From positions 124,001 to 188,000 of the forward strand of contig NZ_MPKW01000001.1 in assembly GCF_009729415.1 (NCBI RefSeq): a stretch of DNA of 64,000 nucleotides, read 5' to 3'. Positions 46,903 to 54,944 of this stretch are shown here, piece after piece. The position numbers and the translations under genes are program-made. Origin of the DNA: Mycolicibacterium sp. CBMA 234. GTDB lineage: Bacteria > Actinomycetota > Actinomycetes > Mycobacteriales > Mycobacteriaceae. Every line of letters begins with the position of its first letter. Within the stretch, counting starts at the first letter, position 1. The notes below the pieces were generated by a model that saw only the letters and a program-made list of their open reading frames with translations, searched no databases and had not been told where the DNA came from.

Positions 46903-47352
46903 GTGTCGAACAGGTTCGCTGATGGCGTTGCGGTGTTTGCCTCGCGTGTGGCGTCACTGTTTGGTCCTGATGGAATGAGGATCGTTGCGCGGATCATGAA
47001 GGTGATCAATCCCGTGCCGCGGCTGCTGGCGCCTCGCGTTCGGTATATGGCAGTCATCGAGCACACCGGCCGCAAGTCCGGAAATCTTTATCGCATACCA
47101 GTCATGGCATTTGTTGATGGACAGGGTTTTTCGGTGGTCTTGAACTATGGGACGCGATCGGATTGGGTCCGTAATGTTCTGGCTGCCGGATCGGCGGACG
47201 TCGTGCACCGAGGAAAACGCTACCGACTAACCAACCCGCGTATTGTTCCCACCGATTCCGCGGAGCTCCCGCCTGTAATACGGGCGATGCGACGGACGGA
47301 CCGCCGCGCACTGCATGGTGTCTTGGCGGGATTGGCGGGATTGGCGGGTTAA
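46903..47352 (+). CDS. Deazaflavin (F420)-dependent nitroreductase, Ddn family
   Basis: 149 residues from GTG at 46903. IEHTGRKSGNLYRIPVMAFVDG is the Ddn/FGRP split-barrel signature, followed by NYGTRSDWVRNVLAAG, which contacts F420 phosphates. Ddn relatives reduce menaquinone or unsaturated substrates with reduced F420 and can activate nitroimidazole prodrugs. The C-terminus ends in a triple LAG repeat encoded by a 9-bp tandem repeat, so length may vary between strains. Confidence 0.91.
   Translation: MSNRFADGVAVFASRVASLFGPDGMRIVARIMKVINPVPRLLAPRVRYMAVIEHTGRKSGNLYRIPVMAFVDGQGFSVVLNYGTRSDWVRNVLAAGSADVVHRGKRYRLTNPRIVPTDSAELPPVIRAMRRTDRRALHGVLAGLAGLAG
47323..47349 (+). repeat. Three tandem 9-bp units at the end of the Ddn-type gene
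   Basis: TTGGCGGGA occurs twice in a row, then TTGGCGGGT, directly before the TAA stop. The unit keeps the reading frame and adds Leu-Ala-Gly per copy. Slippage would change only the tail. Confidence 0.85.
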
Positions 47353-48033
47353 CGCCGCCAATCCGAAGTCGTCAGATCAACCCGTCACAGACAATCAGCC
47401 CAGGGCGTCGTCGATGGCCTCTTCGGATGGTTCTTTGAGATTCCGCCCACACCCACACCCAAATCTGCAGCTCGAAAACCATTTTCGTGCGCCCCGCATG
47501 TGACGTCGGCCAGACGGGGCGGAGAGGGTGCCGATTCGGCGGATGCACTATGCAGTGACTTTGCCGGTAACCCGCCATATTCGATTCCGCCGTATTCCTC
47601 CGGTGCGAAGCGGTGTGTCGGCCGCGATTTAGCGGGGTGAGGGTGGGGAGTCAGGGAGGGCCGTGGACTGGTTCGTGCTCTGTCGATGCCAACGACGGGT
47701 GATGTGGGCTCGATTGCTACTGATCAGCATCTGGCGCTGTCGGTATCTCCACGGGCGCCTACCGGTCGTAGGGTTTAGCTGCGGTCTGCGAGCGTCCGCC
47801 AGCCCTGGTCAATTATCGCCGCGTCAGTGGAGGGCCATCGCGACTCTCACACGCATCGCCACATCTTTGAACCGGTCTCCGCTGATGTCGATGAGAACGC
47901 GTTCGACGGGGGACGGGGTTCGGGGTTAAGCAAGCGCGAAAGTACAACTCTGCATATTTGATGCGGGAAAATACAATTCCACTTCGAACCGGATCTTGCT
48001 ACGATTTTTATTCTTCTATCGAGGGGCAATTCG
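47353..48033. other. 681-bp intergenic region before the DUF4157 gene
   Basis: No convincing gene. A plus-strand ORF at 47663-47929 has an Arg/Cys-rich product and no good start. The last ~100 bp (47930-48033) are clearly AT-richer than the surroundings and contain a 13-base direct repeat and probable promoter elements (TTTTTATTCT near 48007) for the next gene. The drop in GC suggests acquired DNA. Confidence 0.4.
47938..47979 (+). repeat. Imperfect 13-base direct repeat upstream of the DUF4157 gene
   Basis: GAAAGTACAACTC (47938-47950) and GAAAATACAATTC (47967-47979) match at 11 of 13 bases, 29 bp apart, close to three helical turns. Position 55-95 bp before the start fits an activator or repressor site. 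Confidence 0.35.
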
Positions 48034-49284
48034 ATGTTTGCACCGAGACTGTTGAAAATCGAGCGCAGCTCGAGTGATCACTTGTCGTTCAGCCACGCAA
48101 AACATGGCCTCCAGCGCAAACTTGCTGTAGGCGCCACGAACGATGCACTGGAGCGCGAAGCCGACCGTACGGCCGACTATGTGATGCGCACGCCGGACAG
48201 GCTAGTCCAGCGCACCTGCGACGGCTGTGCGAAAGACGAGGAAGAACTTCGGCCCAAGCGCGTGGACCATGCCAACTCCGAAGTGAGCCCCGCGCCGGCA
48301 ATCGTCGACCGGACGCTCGCCACGGCCGGCGATCCGCTAGATAGCTCTGCGCGCGCCTTTATGGAGCCTCGATTCAGAGCTGACTTCAGCAGGGTGCGCG
48401 TGCATACTGATGCGCTTGCTCACGAATCCTCCCGCGCCGTGAATGCGAGCGCGTACACCGTCGGTCGGCATATCGTGTTCTCTCCCGGCCGATACGCGCC
48501 TCACAGTGCAGACGGCCGCAGTCTGCTAGCCCATGAGCTCGCCCATGTCGTGCAACAGGGTGGCAACGCTGGGCGCATACAGCGAGTGCCGGAGAAGCTA
48601 GGCACCTCCGTCGTGGAGCCGACCGGCACAGCGCCGCCGTTCAAGAAGGCAAGCGCTACCTTCGACGGCGCGACGTTCGTGTTGACTGGTGACTCCAAAG
48701 TCGTTGTTTCGGCGGCTGGTCAGTCAGGTCATCCGAACACCGTGGATCCGGCAGACGTTGCCGCCTGCAAGGGCAGCCCGGGCGACTCGTATTTGAACAA
48801 CTCGCGTTATGTCGGCATCAAAGACAAGGGGCCGATCCCTGAAGGGGTGTATACCTTCAATCACTCGGACATGACAACTTTCAGTTGGAACGAGCAGCGC
48901 AAGATGTCTCTGGCGAAACCCGGCGAGTATGTCGATCCCAAAGGCCTTGATCTGCACGGTGATTGGGGTGCCGGACGTGTGGCGCTCAAGCCGGTGAAGA
49001 TCCTGCCGTCGAAGTTCTGCGGAAACACGGCCAGCCGCAGCGGCTTCTATCTACATGGCGGATCAATGCCTGGCTCGTCCGGTTGCATCGATATTGGCAA
49101 TTCGGCGATCACCGAGGTCGTGAACAAGCTGATGGGCTACACCACACCAGTTCCGGTGACGGTGAAATACACAGCAGCGCCGCCTTCAGTGGGGATCCTC
49201 GATCGGGCCGCCGGTCGATTTATGTATCCCAAGAACAAAGATGCAGGTTTCTGGGGCCGCGTCGGCGGAATATTCGGAGACTAG
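48034..49284 (+). CDS. eCIS-core (DUF4157) protein with C-terminal Tlde1-like (DUF2778) peptidoglycan-active domain
   Basis: 416 residues, ATG with a GAGGGG site. Residues ~35-50 (DALEREADRTADYVM) and ~100-185 form the DUF4157 domain, with RVHTDALAHESSRAVNASAYTVG and the metalloprotease-like HELAHVVQQ (His167, Glu168, His171). Between them is the CDGCAKDEEEL motif common in these proteins. The C-terminal ~200 residues hold IPEGVYTF, YLHGG (His341) and SSGCIDIG (Cys351), the His/Cys pair of L,D-transpeptidase-like Tlde1 toxins. DUF4157 marks cargo and accessory proteins of extracellular contractile injection systems; no such system is in the window. No signal peptide and no immunity gene are evident. 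Confidence 0.9.
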   Translation: MFAPRLLKIERSSSDHLSFSHAKHGLQRKLAVGATNDALEREADRTADYVMRTPDRLVQRTCDGCAKDEEELRPKRVDHANSEVSPAPAIVDRTLATAGDPLDSSARAFMEPRFRADFSRVRVHTDALAHESSRAVNASAYTVGRHIVFSPGRYAPHSADGRSLLAHELAHVVQQGGNAGRIQRVPEKLGTSVVEPTGTAPPFKKASATFDGATFVLTGDSKVVVSAAGQSGHPNTVDPADVAACKGSPGDSYLNNSRYVGIKDKGPIPEGVYTFNHSDMTTFSWNEQRKMSLAKPGEYVDPKGLDLHGDWGAGRVALKPVKILPSKFCGNTASRSGFYLHGGSMPGSSGCIDIGNSAITEVVNKLMGYTTPVPVTVKYTAAPPSVGILDRAAGRFMYPKNKDAGFWGRVGGIFGD

Positions 49285-49484
49285 TTGGGCGAAGGTCATC
49301 GGGAATTTGTGTTCGCGATGTGGCCGATCGGCCACATGTACCTCAACCTGACACTGCGACTGCGGTACGACACTCACCACCAACTTTTCTGGGATCGGGG
49401 CGACACATCGAAATCCGCCAGGCATGTCGAGACAGGCCGGGCACCTGGGTGGTGATGATTCATCTGACGAAAACGGCGGACTTC

Positions 49485-49512
49485 ACTTGACATAATGTAC
49501 CTTATCGGCGTT
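49485..49512. other. dif: Candidate chromosomal dif site (XerC/XerD recombination, replication terminus)
   Basis: A 28-bp element with 11-6-11 layout. The left arm ACTTGACATAA (49485-49495) fits a XerD half-site, the centre is TGTACC, and the right arm TTATCGGCGTT (49502-49512) fits a XerC half-site. ATAA and TTAT flank the centre as in all known dif sites. From memory, the reverse complement follows the actinobacterial consensus closely (ATTATGTCAAGT-type end). An added 8-bp repeat CACTTGAC (49484-49491) / GTCAAGTG (49515-49522) surrounds it. It lies in an intergenic gap, as expected. Confidence 0.82.
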
Positions 49513-49559
49513 TGGTCAAGTGTGCGGTGCCGGCTGCATGAGGCGCTTACGCTCGATGC

Positions 49560-49973
49560 ATGAGCAATGGTGACGCGTTGCCCCCGATCCCTGCCGAATT
49601 CGAGCGGTTCACACCTCGCACCGCTCGCGCACTGGTCCACGGCGGCTACCGCAGCCTCAAGGACCTCCAGTCGGCCAGCGACGACGAACTCCTAAAGCTG
49701 CGCAACTTCGGGATGAGCCAGGAATCCAATCGCCACGCGTCGACGCCTCGGCTACGTGCGGAGCTGTTCGCGACACCCACTCGGACATGCCGAACGCGGA
49801 TCGGACGTGGCGACTCGACACCGACAATACGTCACAGTGACGTATTGTCGGCAGCTCGCTGTATGCGTGAATGCGTGAATGCGAATACCCGCGAAGACTT
49901 TTCGATGACGCGGTTGGTAACGACGCAGGCCGAGCGCCAGTCGGCGGCGGGACTACACCCCAGACCTGGGTGA
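49560..49973 (+). CDS. Small helix-hairpin-helix protein, probably damaged after residue ~52
   Basis: The first ~52 residues (EFERFTPRTARALVHGGYRSLKDLQ, then DDELLKLRNFG) resemble a helix-hairpin-helix domain of the RpoA C-terminal type, which binds DNA without sequence specificity. After NFG, where a second helix should follow, the sequence turns into Thr/Arg-rich residues unlike protein, so a frameshift or truncation is likely. The distal part also crosses the first palindrome (49821-49851). ATG at 49560 lies 48 bp after the dif-like site. Only the first ~160 bp deserve trust. Confidence 0.45.
   Translation: MSNGDALPPIPAEFERFTPRTARALVHGGYRSLKDLQSASDDELLKLRNFGMSQESNRHASTPRLRAELFATPTRTCRTRIGRGDSTPTIRHSDVLSAARCMRECVNANTREDFSMTRLVTTQAERQSAAGLHPRPG
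49821..49851. repeat. 31-bp perfect palindrome, core CGTCACAGTGACG
   Basis: Arms of 15 bases (CCGACAATACGTCAC and GTGACGTATTGTCGG) flank a single central A. It shares its 13-bp core with the palindrome at 50076-50118 but not its outer sequence. A one-base centre makes it more likely a DNA-level site or cruciform than an RNA hairpin. Confidence 0.92.
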
Positions 49974-50075
49974 GATCATGATAGGCGCGACCCATCGACA
50001 CGAATCCCGGCCCGAGCCTCACGGTCGACTGATGCGTGCTGGCCATAGCCCCTTGCCCACTCCCCCCGTCCCCGC

Positions 50076-50118
50076 CGCCCCACCACTATTCGTCACAGTG
50101 ACGAATAGTGGTGGGGCG
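50076..50118. repeat. 43-bp perfect palindrome, core CGTCACAGTGACG
   Basis: Arms of 21 bases, running from CGCCCCACCACTATT into the shared CGTCAC, central A, then the exact mirror. The core is identical to that at 49821-49851, 255 bp away. The 3' end lies 28 bp from the stop of the diiron gene, so it may also act as its terminator. Confidence 0.92.
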
Positions 50119-50145
50119 CAGTGCCTTTCGGTCGCCATGGTTCGG

Positions 50146-51486
50146 TCATAAGGTCGGCATGTATTCGGCAACCGCCAGGACCATGCACACCACCAGGGCG
50201 AGCCCGATCAACCCACCGGCAGGAATCATCGCCACGCACACCACGACCCAGACGGCAAGCCTGGGCCATTCAAAAGGTTGGTTGCCTACGACACCACCAC
50301 GACGACCGCGCAGCACGTGGTACGTCGCCCATACGGCTGTTCCGGCCGCCGCCACCGCGATGATCCGTAACCCGACCGGCGTGGCTCCGAGGGCGACGCC
50401 CGCCATGATCGCCGCCGCTGCTATACGGCCCCGCGTGACTGCTCGAAACTCGGCCATTCGCGCGAGCGGCTGACTGCGATCAGGCTCGCCACGGTAGCGC
50501 GGTAACCGTCCGTCGATACCCATCAGCCGCCACACGCACCGCGACCAGACGGTGTACAAACCGAGGTCTTCGGCAACGCGCCTCACATCTGCGGCGGATT
50601 CTGCAAGCATCTGACGTGATGAAGCGCTGCGCCAGTAGGCGGCCTTGAACACTCGCCGCGGAATGCCGAACTGCCGGGCAAACGCGCGCGGTGGCGCGAT
50701 CATCTCGCCGATCAACCATCGAAGATAGATCGGGAAGGCCACGGCGTACAACGTCCGACGGAACCGGCCGACTGCGGAGACCCGCTGCGCCAGATAGTTG
50801 TTGGCGAACGCGATGTGCCGGGCTTCCTCTGCCAGATGAATGGCGGTGATCATGTTCAGTAGCGGGGGCACCGCAGTGGCACCACGATGTTGGAGCGTCT
50901 GCTGGAAGTGCAGCGGCTGCTCGCCGCATAGCACTCCGATGAAGAGAAAGATGTTGGCATAGCCGCCGATAAAGCCCAGGATCGGCCCGAGGAACCGCGA
51001 ACCTCGCCGCATGCCGGGAACGTCGTCGCCAGTGCGGTTGACGAGTTCCTGAAACATCTGGATGTGATGGCACTCGTCGGTGAGCTCGTGGAGCAGATAC
51101 CGAAACACCACGGAACCGTTCTGCAAGGTGCCGGCGTAGTGAATCACGCCGCGGATCAACATCATTTCGAACTGGAGCGTGACCTTGAGGATGTTGGCGG
51201 TGATCCAGCGGCCCATCTCGATGCGTCGCTCGAGCGGTTGCCGCGCGTACCACTCGGTCATCGCGAGCGGAGCGATATCGGGATCGAGCTGCCAACGTGG
51301 ATCGTTGTCGTCCAACAGGTTCTCGGGTGCATCCCAGTCGATGTCGACGAACGGATCGAATCCTCGACGAGTACTCGCGTGACAAAGCGCCGCCACCATG
51401 TCGGCGTCCAAATCTCCTGAAGTGCCGACGTCCGCGCGTGGTCCGGTCGGTTCGGCGGGCGCGTCAGCGGTGATGTCCACGGTCAT
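50146..51486 (-). CDS. AurF-like diiron oxygenase with C-terminal membrane helices
   Basis: 446 residues from ATG at 51486, with a GGAGGT site; longer starts are not protein-like. The first ~300 residues are the AurF/p-aminobenzoate N-oxygenase type diiron domain: FEMMLIRG and DECHHIQMF give one set of Glu/His ligands and HLAEEARHIAF the second. The last ~100 residues add two or three membrane helices (GLRIIAVAAAGTAVWATY; LAVWVVVCVAMIPAGG), which AurF itself lacks. It may oxidise a membrane-associated substrate. It is divergent from the APC permease. Confidence 0.88.
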   Translation of the reverse strand: MTVDITADAPAEPTGPRADVGTSGDLDADMVAALCHASTRRGFDPFVDIDWDAPENLLDDNDPRWQLDPDIAPLAMTEWYARQPLERRIEMGRWITANILKVTLQFEMMLIRGVIHYAGTLQNGSVVFRYLLHELTDECHHIQMFQELVNRTGDDVPGMRRGSRFLGPILGFIGGYANIFLFIGVLCGEQPLHFQQTLQHRGATAVPPLLNMITAIHLAEEARHIAFANNYLAQRVSAVGRFRRTLYAVAFPIYLRWLIGEMIAPPRAFARQFGIPRRVFKAAYWRSASSRQMLAESAADVRRVAEDLGLYTVWSRCVWRLMGIDGRLPRYRGEPDRSQPLARMAEFRAVTRGRIAAAAIMAGVALGATPVGLRIIAVAAAGTAVWATYHVLRGRRGGVVGNQPFEWPRLAVWVVVCVAMIPAGGLIGLALVVCMVLAVAEYMPTL

Positions 51487-51671
51487 GTTGTGACCTCCGT
51501 TGATATCGAAGGGATTGGCGTGCCGCCGAGCCTGCTGCCGTGCGTTTGCATGACGGTGTCGGCTGCGTTGCGGCAGCGGCGCATCGCGTGGGAACCGTTG
51601 TCCCAGTGCGATATACGTGGATGACACTGGTGAGAAACATCGCAGAAACAGCGACTTTCCTATAATCGGCG

Positions 51672-53129
51672 ATGCTCATCTCCGAACGACGCGCGTCGCT
51701 GGGCGGCTTGGGCCCTCGTACGCGCTTGGGTGGTCTGGACCGGGGCGCACTGGATGCCGCAGATGTTGCGGCACAGTCTGTTTCCGCCATGGCGCCATGC
51801 GGTGCCGCAACGGCAATCCCGGTGCTGGTTGCTGGGCAAAGGGGTCCGGTCGTGCTGAGCATGGCTATTGCGTTCTCGCTGGCACTGGTCGTGTGCTGGC
51901 TGGTACGAGGGTTCGCGCGGAGGGTGCCTGCTGCCGGCTCTCTCTACACCTGCGCGGCTGTTGGACTGGGGCCGATGTCCGGCTTCGTCACGGCCGGCGC
52001 GCTGTTGCTCGGTTACCTCGGGATCGGGATGTTTGCCGTCACCGAGACATCGGCGTTCTGGTTACGGTTGGCGTCCGAGGTCGGGATGACGGCGCACGGA
52101 TGGCTGGTCGCCGCTGCCGCCCTCGGCTTCGCGGTGCTCAGCGGGGTGGTGCTGGTCCGCGGCATCCGGCTGTCGGCCCGGGTCTCGCTGGTGACCGAGA
52201 CCGTGGCCGTGCTGCTCGTGGTGGCGGTCTCGGTGTGGTTGCTCCTGCACGGTGACGCGCGCAGACTGCATGACGCGGTGCTGGCCCCGATCCCCGATCT
52301 CGGCCGCTTGGCCTCTGGCGTCGCCGTCGCGATAGCAGCGTTCGTCGGCTTTGAGAGTGCAACAGTGCTGTCAGTCGAGACCCGTGCGCCGCTGCGCACG
52401 GTGCCTGCGGCGGTGCGTGGCTCGCTTCTGGTGGGCGGCTCAGTTGTGTTGCTTGCCACCCTTGCCCAGGCCGAAACGCTCAGCGGCTCACTGACGGATT
52501 CGTGGTTCCAGGCATTGGCGGCCGATCCCGGCGGGCAGATGTTGGTTCCGGCTGTCTACCTTGCGGCGGCGCTGTCGTTCTTTGCCTGCGCGCTGGCGTC
52601 CACGACAGCGGCAGCCCGTGTGTTGTTGTCTCTAGCTCGCGAAGGGGTTTTGCCTGCGGCGCTTGGACACACCGATCTGCGCAGTAAGGCGCCCACCGTG
52701 GGAATCTGGTTGTGCACCGCGATCGTGTTCGGTGTGCCTTTCGCCGTCAGTGCGTGCGGTGCCGATGCGGCAGCAGTGTGCGGCTCGCTGGTGGCCAGCG
52801 CGGTATGCGGTTTCGTGCTGTCGTACGCCGCGCTGGCCGGCGCGATGCCTGCGATGCTGCGGCGTTTGGGCGAACCCAGCAGGGTGGCCTGGGTAGTTGG
52901 GCCGGCCTGCGCGCTAGCCCTCGCCGCCGTGCTGGCCGGATTCTGGGGGCTGACGCTCGCTAGCCCGTCGTGGATTGGCGCGGCAGCTTCGATGGCCTGG
53001 ATGCTGCTGTGGGCCGGCCTCGGCTGGTGGGTGCGCCGCAGCCGCCCGGACGCATTCGCGTCGATGGGCGCGCACGCGGGAACCGTCAGGTCCTCGGTGT
53101 GGCGTGGATATCTGCGGGCGGGGTCATGA
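51672..53129 (+). CDS. APC-family amino acid/amine permease
   Basis: 485 residues, about twelve hydrophobic helices. The helix 1 region GAATAIPVLVAGQRGPVVLS and FVGFESATVLSVETRAPLRTVPAAV (helix 6 region) follow the APC superfamily amino acid permeases. ATG at 51672 gives ~30 residues before helix 1. Its stop overlaps the IclR-like start by 4 bp (ATGA), so transporter and regulator form an operon. Substrate unknown. Confidence 0.92.
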   Translation: MLISERRASLGGLGPRTRLGGLDRGALDAADVAAQSVSAMAPCGAATAIPVLVAGQRGPVVLSMAIAFSLALVVCWLVRGFARRVPAAGSLYTCAAVGLGPMSGFVTAGALLLGYLGIGMFAVTETSAFWLRLASEVGMTAHGWLVAAAALGFAVLSGVVLVRGIRLSARVSLVTETVAVLLVVAVSVWLLLHGDARRLHDAVLAPIPDLGRLASGVAVAIAAFVGFESATVLSVETRAPLRTVPAAVRGSLLVGGSVVLLATLAQAETLSGSLTDSWFQALAADPGGQMLVPAVYLAAALSFFACALASTTAAARVLLSLAREGVLPAALGHTDLRSKAPTVGIWLCTAIVFGVPFAVSACGADAAAVCGSLVASAVCGFVLSYAALAGAMPAMLRRLGEPSRVAWVVGPACALALAAVLAGFWGLTLASPSWIGAAASMAWMLLWAGLGWWVRRSRPDAFASMGAHAGTVRSSVWRGYLRAGS

Positions 53130-53815
53130 CGCGCGCGCTGCGCCCGGACGCCGGGTCACGTTCGGCACTCGCCGCCCTGGCCATCATCGAAGAGGTGGCA
53201 GCCGCCGGGCCGGGCATCACGGCGCTGGAGATCACGGGGCGACTACGGATGTCACGGTCCTCCGCGTACCGCCTACTCGGAGTCCTGGTGGAGAGCGAAT
53301 ATCTGGTCCGCACACCCGATTTGAGCGGATTCGCGCTGGGTCGCCGGATCGACCGGCTGGTCGGAATCCCGTCGACACCAGCGGACCGCCTGCGCGAAGC
53401 GGTCGATGCCGTGCGCGCCGAAGCCCGCTTCGGGATACATCTGGTTCTGCATCGACCGTTGTCTCCTGCGCGGCAGCCGGCACTGGAACTGTTTGACATC
53501 GACCCAGACTTTCCGCTGTCTGACCCAGATCGGATCGTCGCTGAGCCGGACTGCTCGGCCATCGGTCGCATCGCGGCCGCGGACGCACGCGGTGAACGCC
53601 CGGCATTCGTCAGCCAGCGCGGGATACTGGTACCCGGATACGGTTGTGTCGCAATACCAATCCGCCACCCCGACGCCAGTCTCGTTGCCGTGCTTGCAGC
53701 CTCCGCGCCTGCACACCGCGTGGCAGACCCGCAGACGCTAGTGACCTTCCTGGCTCCCCACGCCCAGGCCGTGGCACTTGCATGCCCCGCCGAGGCATTC
53801 CCGCCAGGCACTTGA
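53126..53815 (+). CDS. IclR-type helix-turn-helix regulator
   Basis: 229 residues from ATG at 53126. The N-terminus has the winged helix of the IclR family (ALAIIEEVAAAGPGITALEI, then MSRSSAYRLLGVLVE). The C-terminal effector part is shorter and more divergent than in standard IclR proteins, though FGIHLVLH and GCVAIPIRHPDASLVAVLA correspond to its GAF-like core. Coupled to the permease by a 4-bp overlap, it likely adjusts uptake in response to the transported compound. It ends 2 bp from the convergent Asp23-cluster gene. Confidence 0.85.
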   Translation: MTRALRPDAGSRSALAALAIIEEVAAAGPGITALEITGRLRMSRSSAYRLLGVLVESEYLVRTPDLSGFALGRRIDRLVGIPSTPADRLREAVDAVRAEARFGIHLVLHRPLSPARQPALELFDIDPDFPLSDPDRIVAEPDCSAIGRIAAADARGERPAFVSQRGILVPGYGCVAIPIRHPDASLVAVLAASAPAHRVADPQTLVTFLAPHAQAVALACPAEAFPPGT

Positions 53816-53817
53816 GG

Positions 53818-54384
53818 TCAGCCAGAGCTCTTGGACTTGGCGATCTGCACGAGCGCGCGTGCCGCCACCGGCTTACCGGTACCGCCGGTGGCCCGGGCGA
53901 CGTCAGCAAGTGTGGTGTCAATGGCCGAGATGACACTGGCAAGGCCGGCTGGATGTGCCACCGTAACGGTCAATTCCACCGTCGACGTGCCGCCGTGGGC
54001 AATCGTTTTTCCCTTGGCGGACTGCACATTCGAGTCCTCCGCCAATGCGGCGGCAGCCGCGGAGGCGACACCATCGAGGTTCACCGTGATGGATCCCGGG
54101 TCGTTGGTGCCGGCAACGCGCAGCACCTGCGCCTTCCGAATCGGCACATGCGCGATCAGCCACACCAGCCCGATCACTACCAAAAGTGTTCCCGCCCCGG
54201 CCAATTCCCATGGCCACCACGTTGAGACGGTGTGGCGCACGACCGGTCCGGTGCTGATGTGTTCGGGTGCCGCACGCACCACGTGAGTCGGCCACAGCAC
54301 CAACGCGGTGCCGACTGAGATCAGCACCACTCCGGCTACCAGAGTCGCGACACGAGCCACGATATCGGTCGGGCGCAAGTTCAT
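53818..54384 (-). CDS. Two-helix membrane protein of the Asp23 cluster (AmaP-like)
   Basis: 188 residues with two N-terminal membrane helices (VATLVAGVVLISVGTALVL; LAGAGTLLVVIGLVWLI) and a ~110-residue cytoplasmic domain (ITVNLDGVASAAAAALAEDSNV, VELTVTVAHPAG) that resembles Asp23 in style. AmaP anchors Asp23 at the membrane in Firmicutes, and this protein has the same plan. It is last in the minus-strand cluster; its ATG overlaps the upstream stop by 4 bp. Confidence 0.78.
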   Translation of the reverse strand: MNLRPTDIVARVATLVAGVVLISVGTALVLWPTHVVRAAPEHISTGPVVRHTVSTWWPWELAGAGTLLVVIGLVWLIAHVPIRKAQVLRVAGTNDPGSITVNLDGVASAAAAALAEDSNVQSAKGKTIAHGGTSTVELTVTVAHPAGLASVISAIDTTLADVARATGGTGKPVAARALVQIAKSKSSG

Positions 54385-54944
54385 GCAGCCCCACTCGTAC
54401 CGATGCGCACCACGATTCGCGGTGTCGGAACCAGGATTTCAGTGGCGCTACCGACCGCTGCGGCGATCGCGCCCTTCGCGGCGACGTCGGACTCGCCTCC
54501 TGTGAGTCCCACGTACATCGTCACCTCGCGGCGTGTTGCCGCCGAGTTCAGCACCTCGACACCAGGCACGCAGGACGCCGCGTAAGACGCCAACCGAGCT
54601 ACGTCACGGGGGCGCATCCACACCGATCCCGCCGCATCGACGGCGACGACGGTCTTACGTCGCGGCCGCAAGGCCACGACCACCAGCCACACGCCAAGCA
54701 CGAGTGCGCCCGCGCCCGCTGGGGCCATCCACCACTGGCTGCGCAGTCCGTTCAGGGCGGTGGCGGCCGTCCCGATCCATGGCGTCCCCGCAAGCCAGCC
54801 CAGCACGACACCGGCCTCACGCAGAGCCACGACCCCGCCAATGAGGACGACGAGTGCCAGCACCACCGCGATGTACCGGGCTGTGGCAGCGGCGACCGGG
54901 GCCCGCCCTGGTGCGGGCAGGGCAACGTTGTCGGCAATCATCAT
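54381..54944 (-). CDS. DUF6286-type membrane protein
   Basis: 187 residues. Two membrane helices (VVLALVVLIGGVVALREAG; APAGAGALVLGVWLVVVAL) are separated by a short loop with a tryptophan-rich TALNGLRSQWW. The C-terminal domain (VWMRPRDVARLASYAASCVPGVEVL) is the DUF6286 pattern that accompanies Asp23 genes in actinobacteria. It overlaps both neighbours by 4 bp (ATGA), so it is translated in series with them. Confidence 0.82.
   Translation of the reverse strand: MMIADNVALPAPGRAPVAAATARYIAVVLALVVLIGGVVALREAGVVLGWLAGTPWIGTAATALNGLRSQWWMAPAGAGALVLGVWLVVVALRPRRKTVVAVDAAGSVWMRPRDVARLASYAASCVPGVEVLNSAATRREVTMYVGLTGGESDVAAKGAIAAAVGSATEILVPTPRIVVRIGTSGAA

Noticed and set aside
47663..47929. 88-codon plus-strand ORF in the gap before the DUF4157 gene
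   Set aside because: No good ribosome-binding site; Arg/Cys/Trp-rich product without protein-like periodicity.
49821..50118. Terminal inverted repeats of a small transposon bounded by the two palindromes
   Set aside because: Each repeat is itself palindromic, the outer arms differ, and no transposase or target-site duplication was found.
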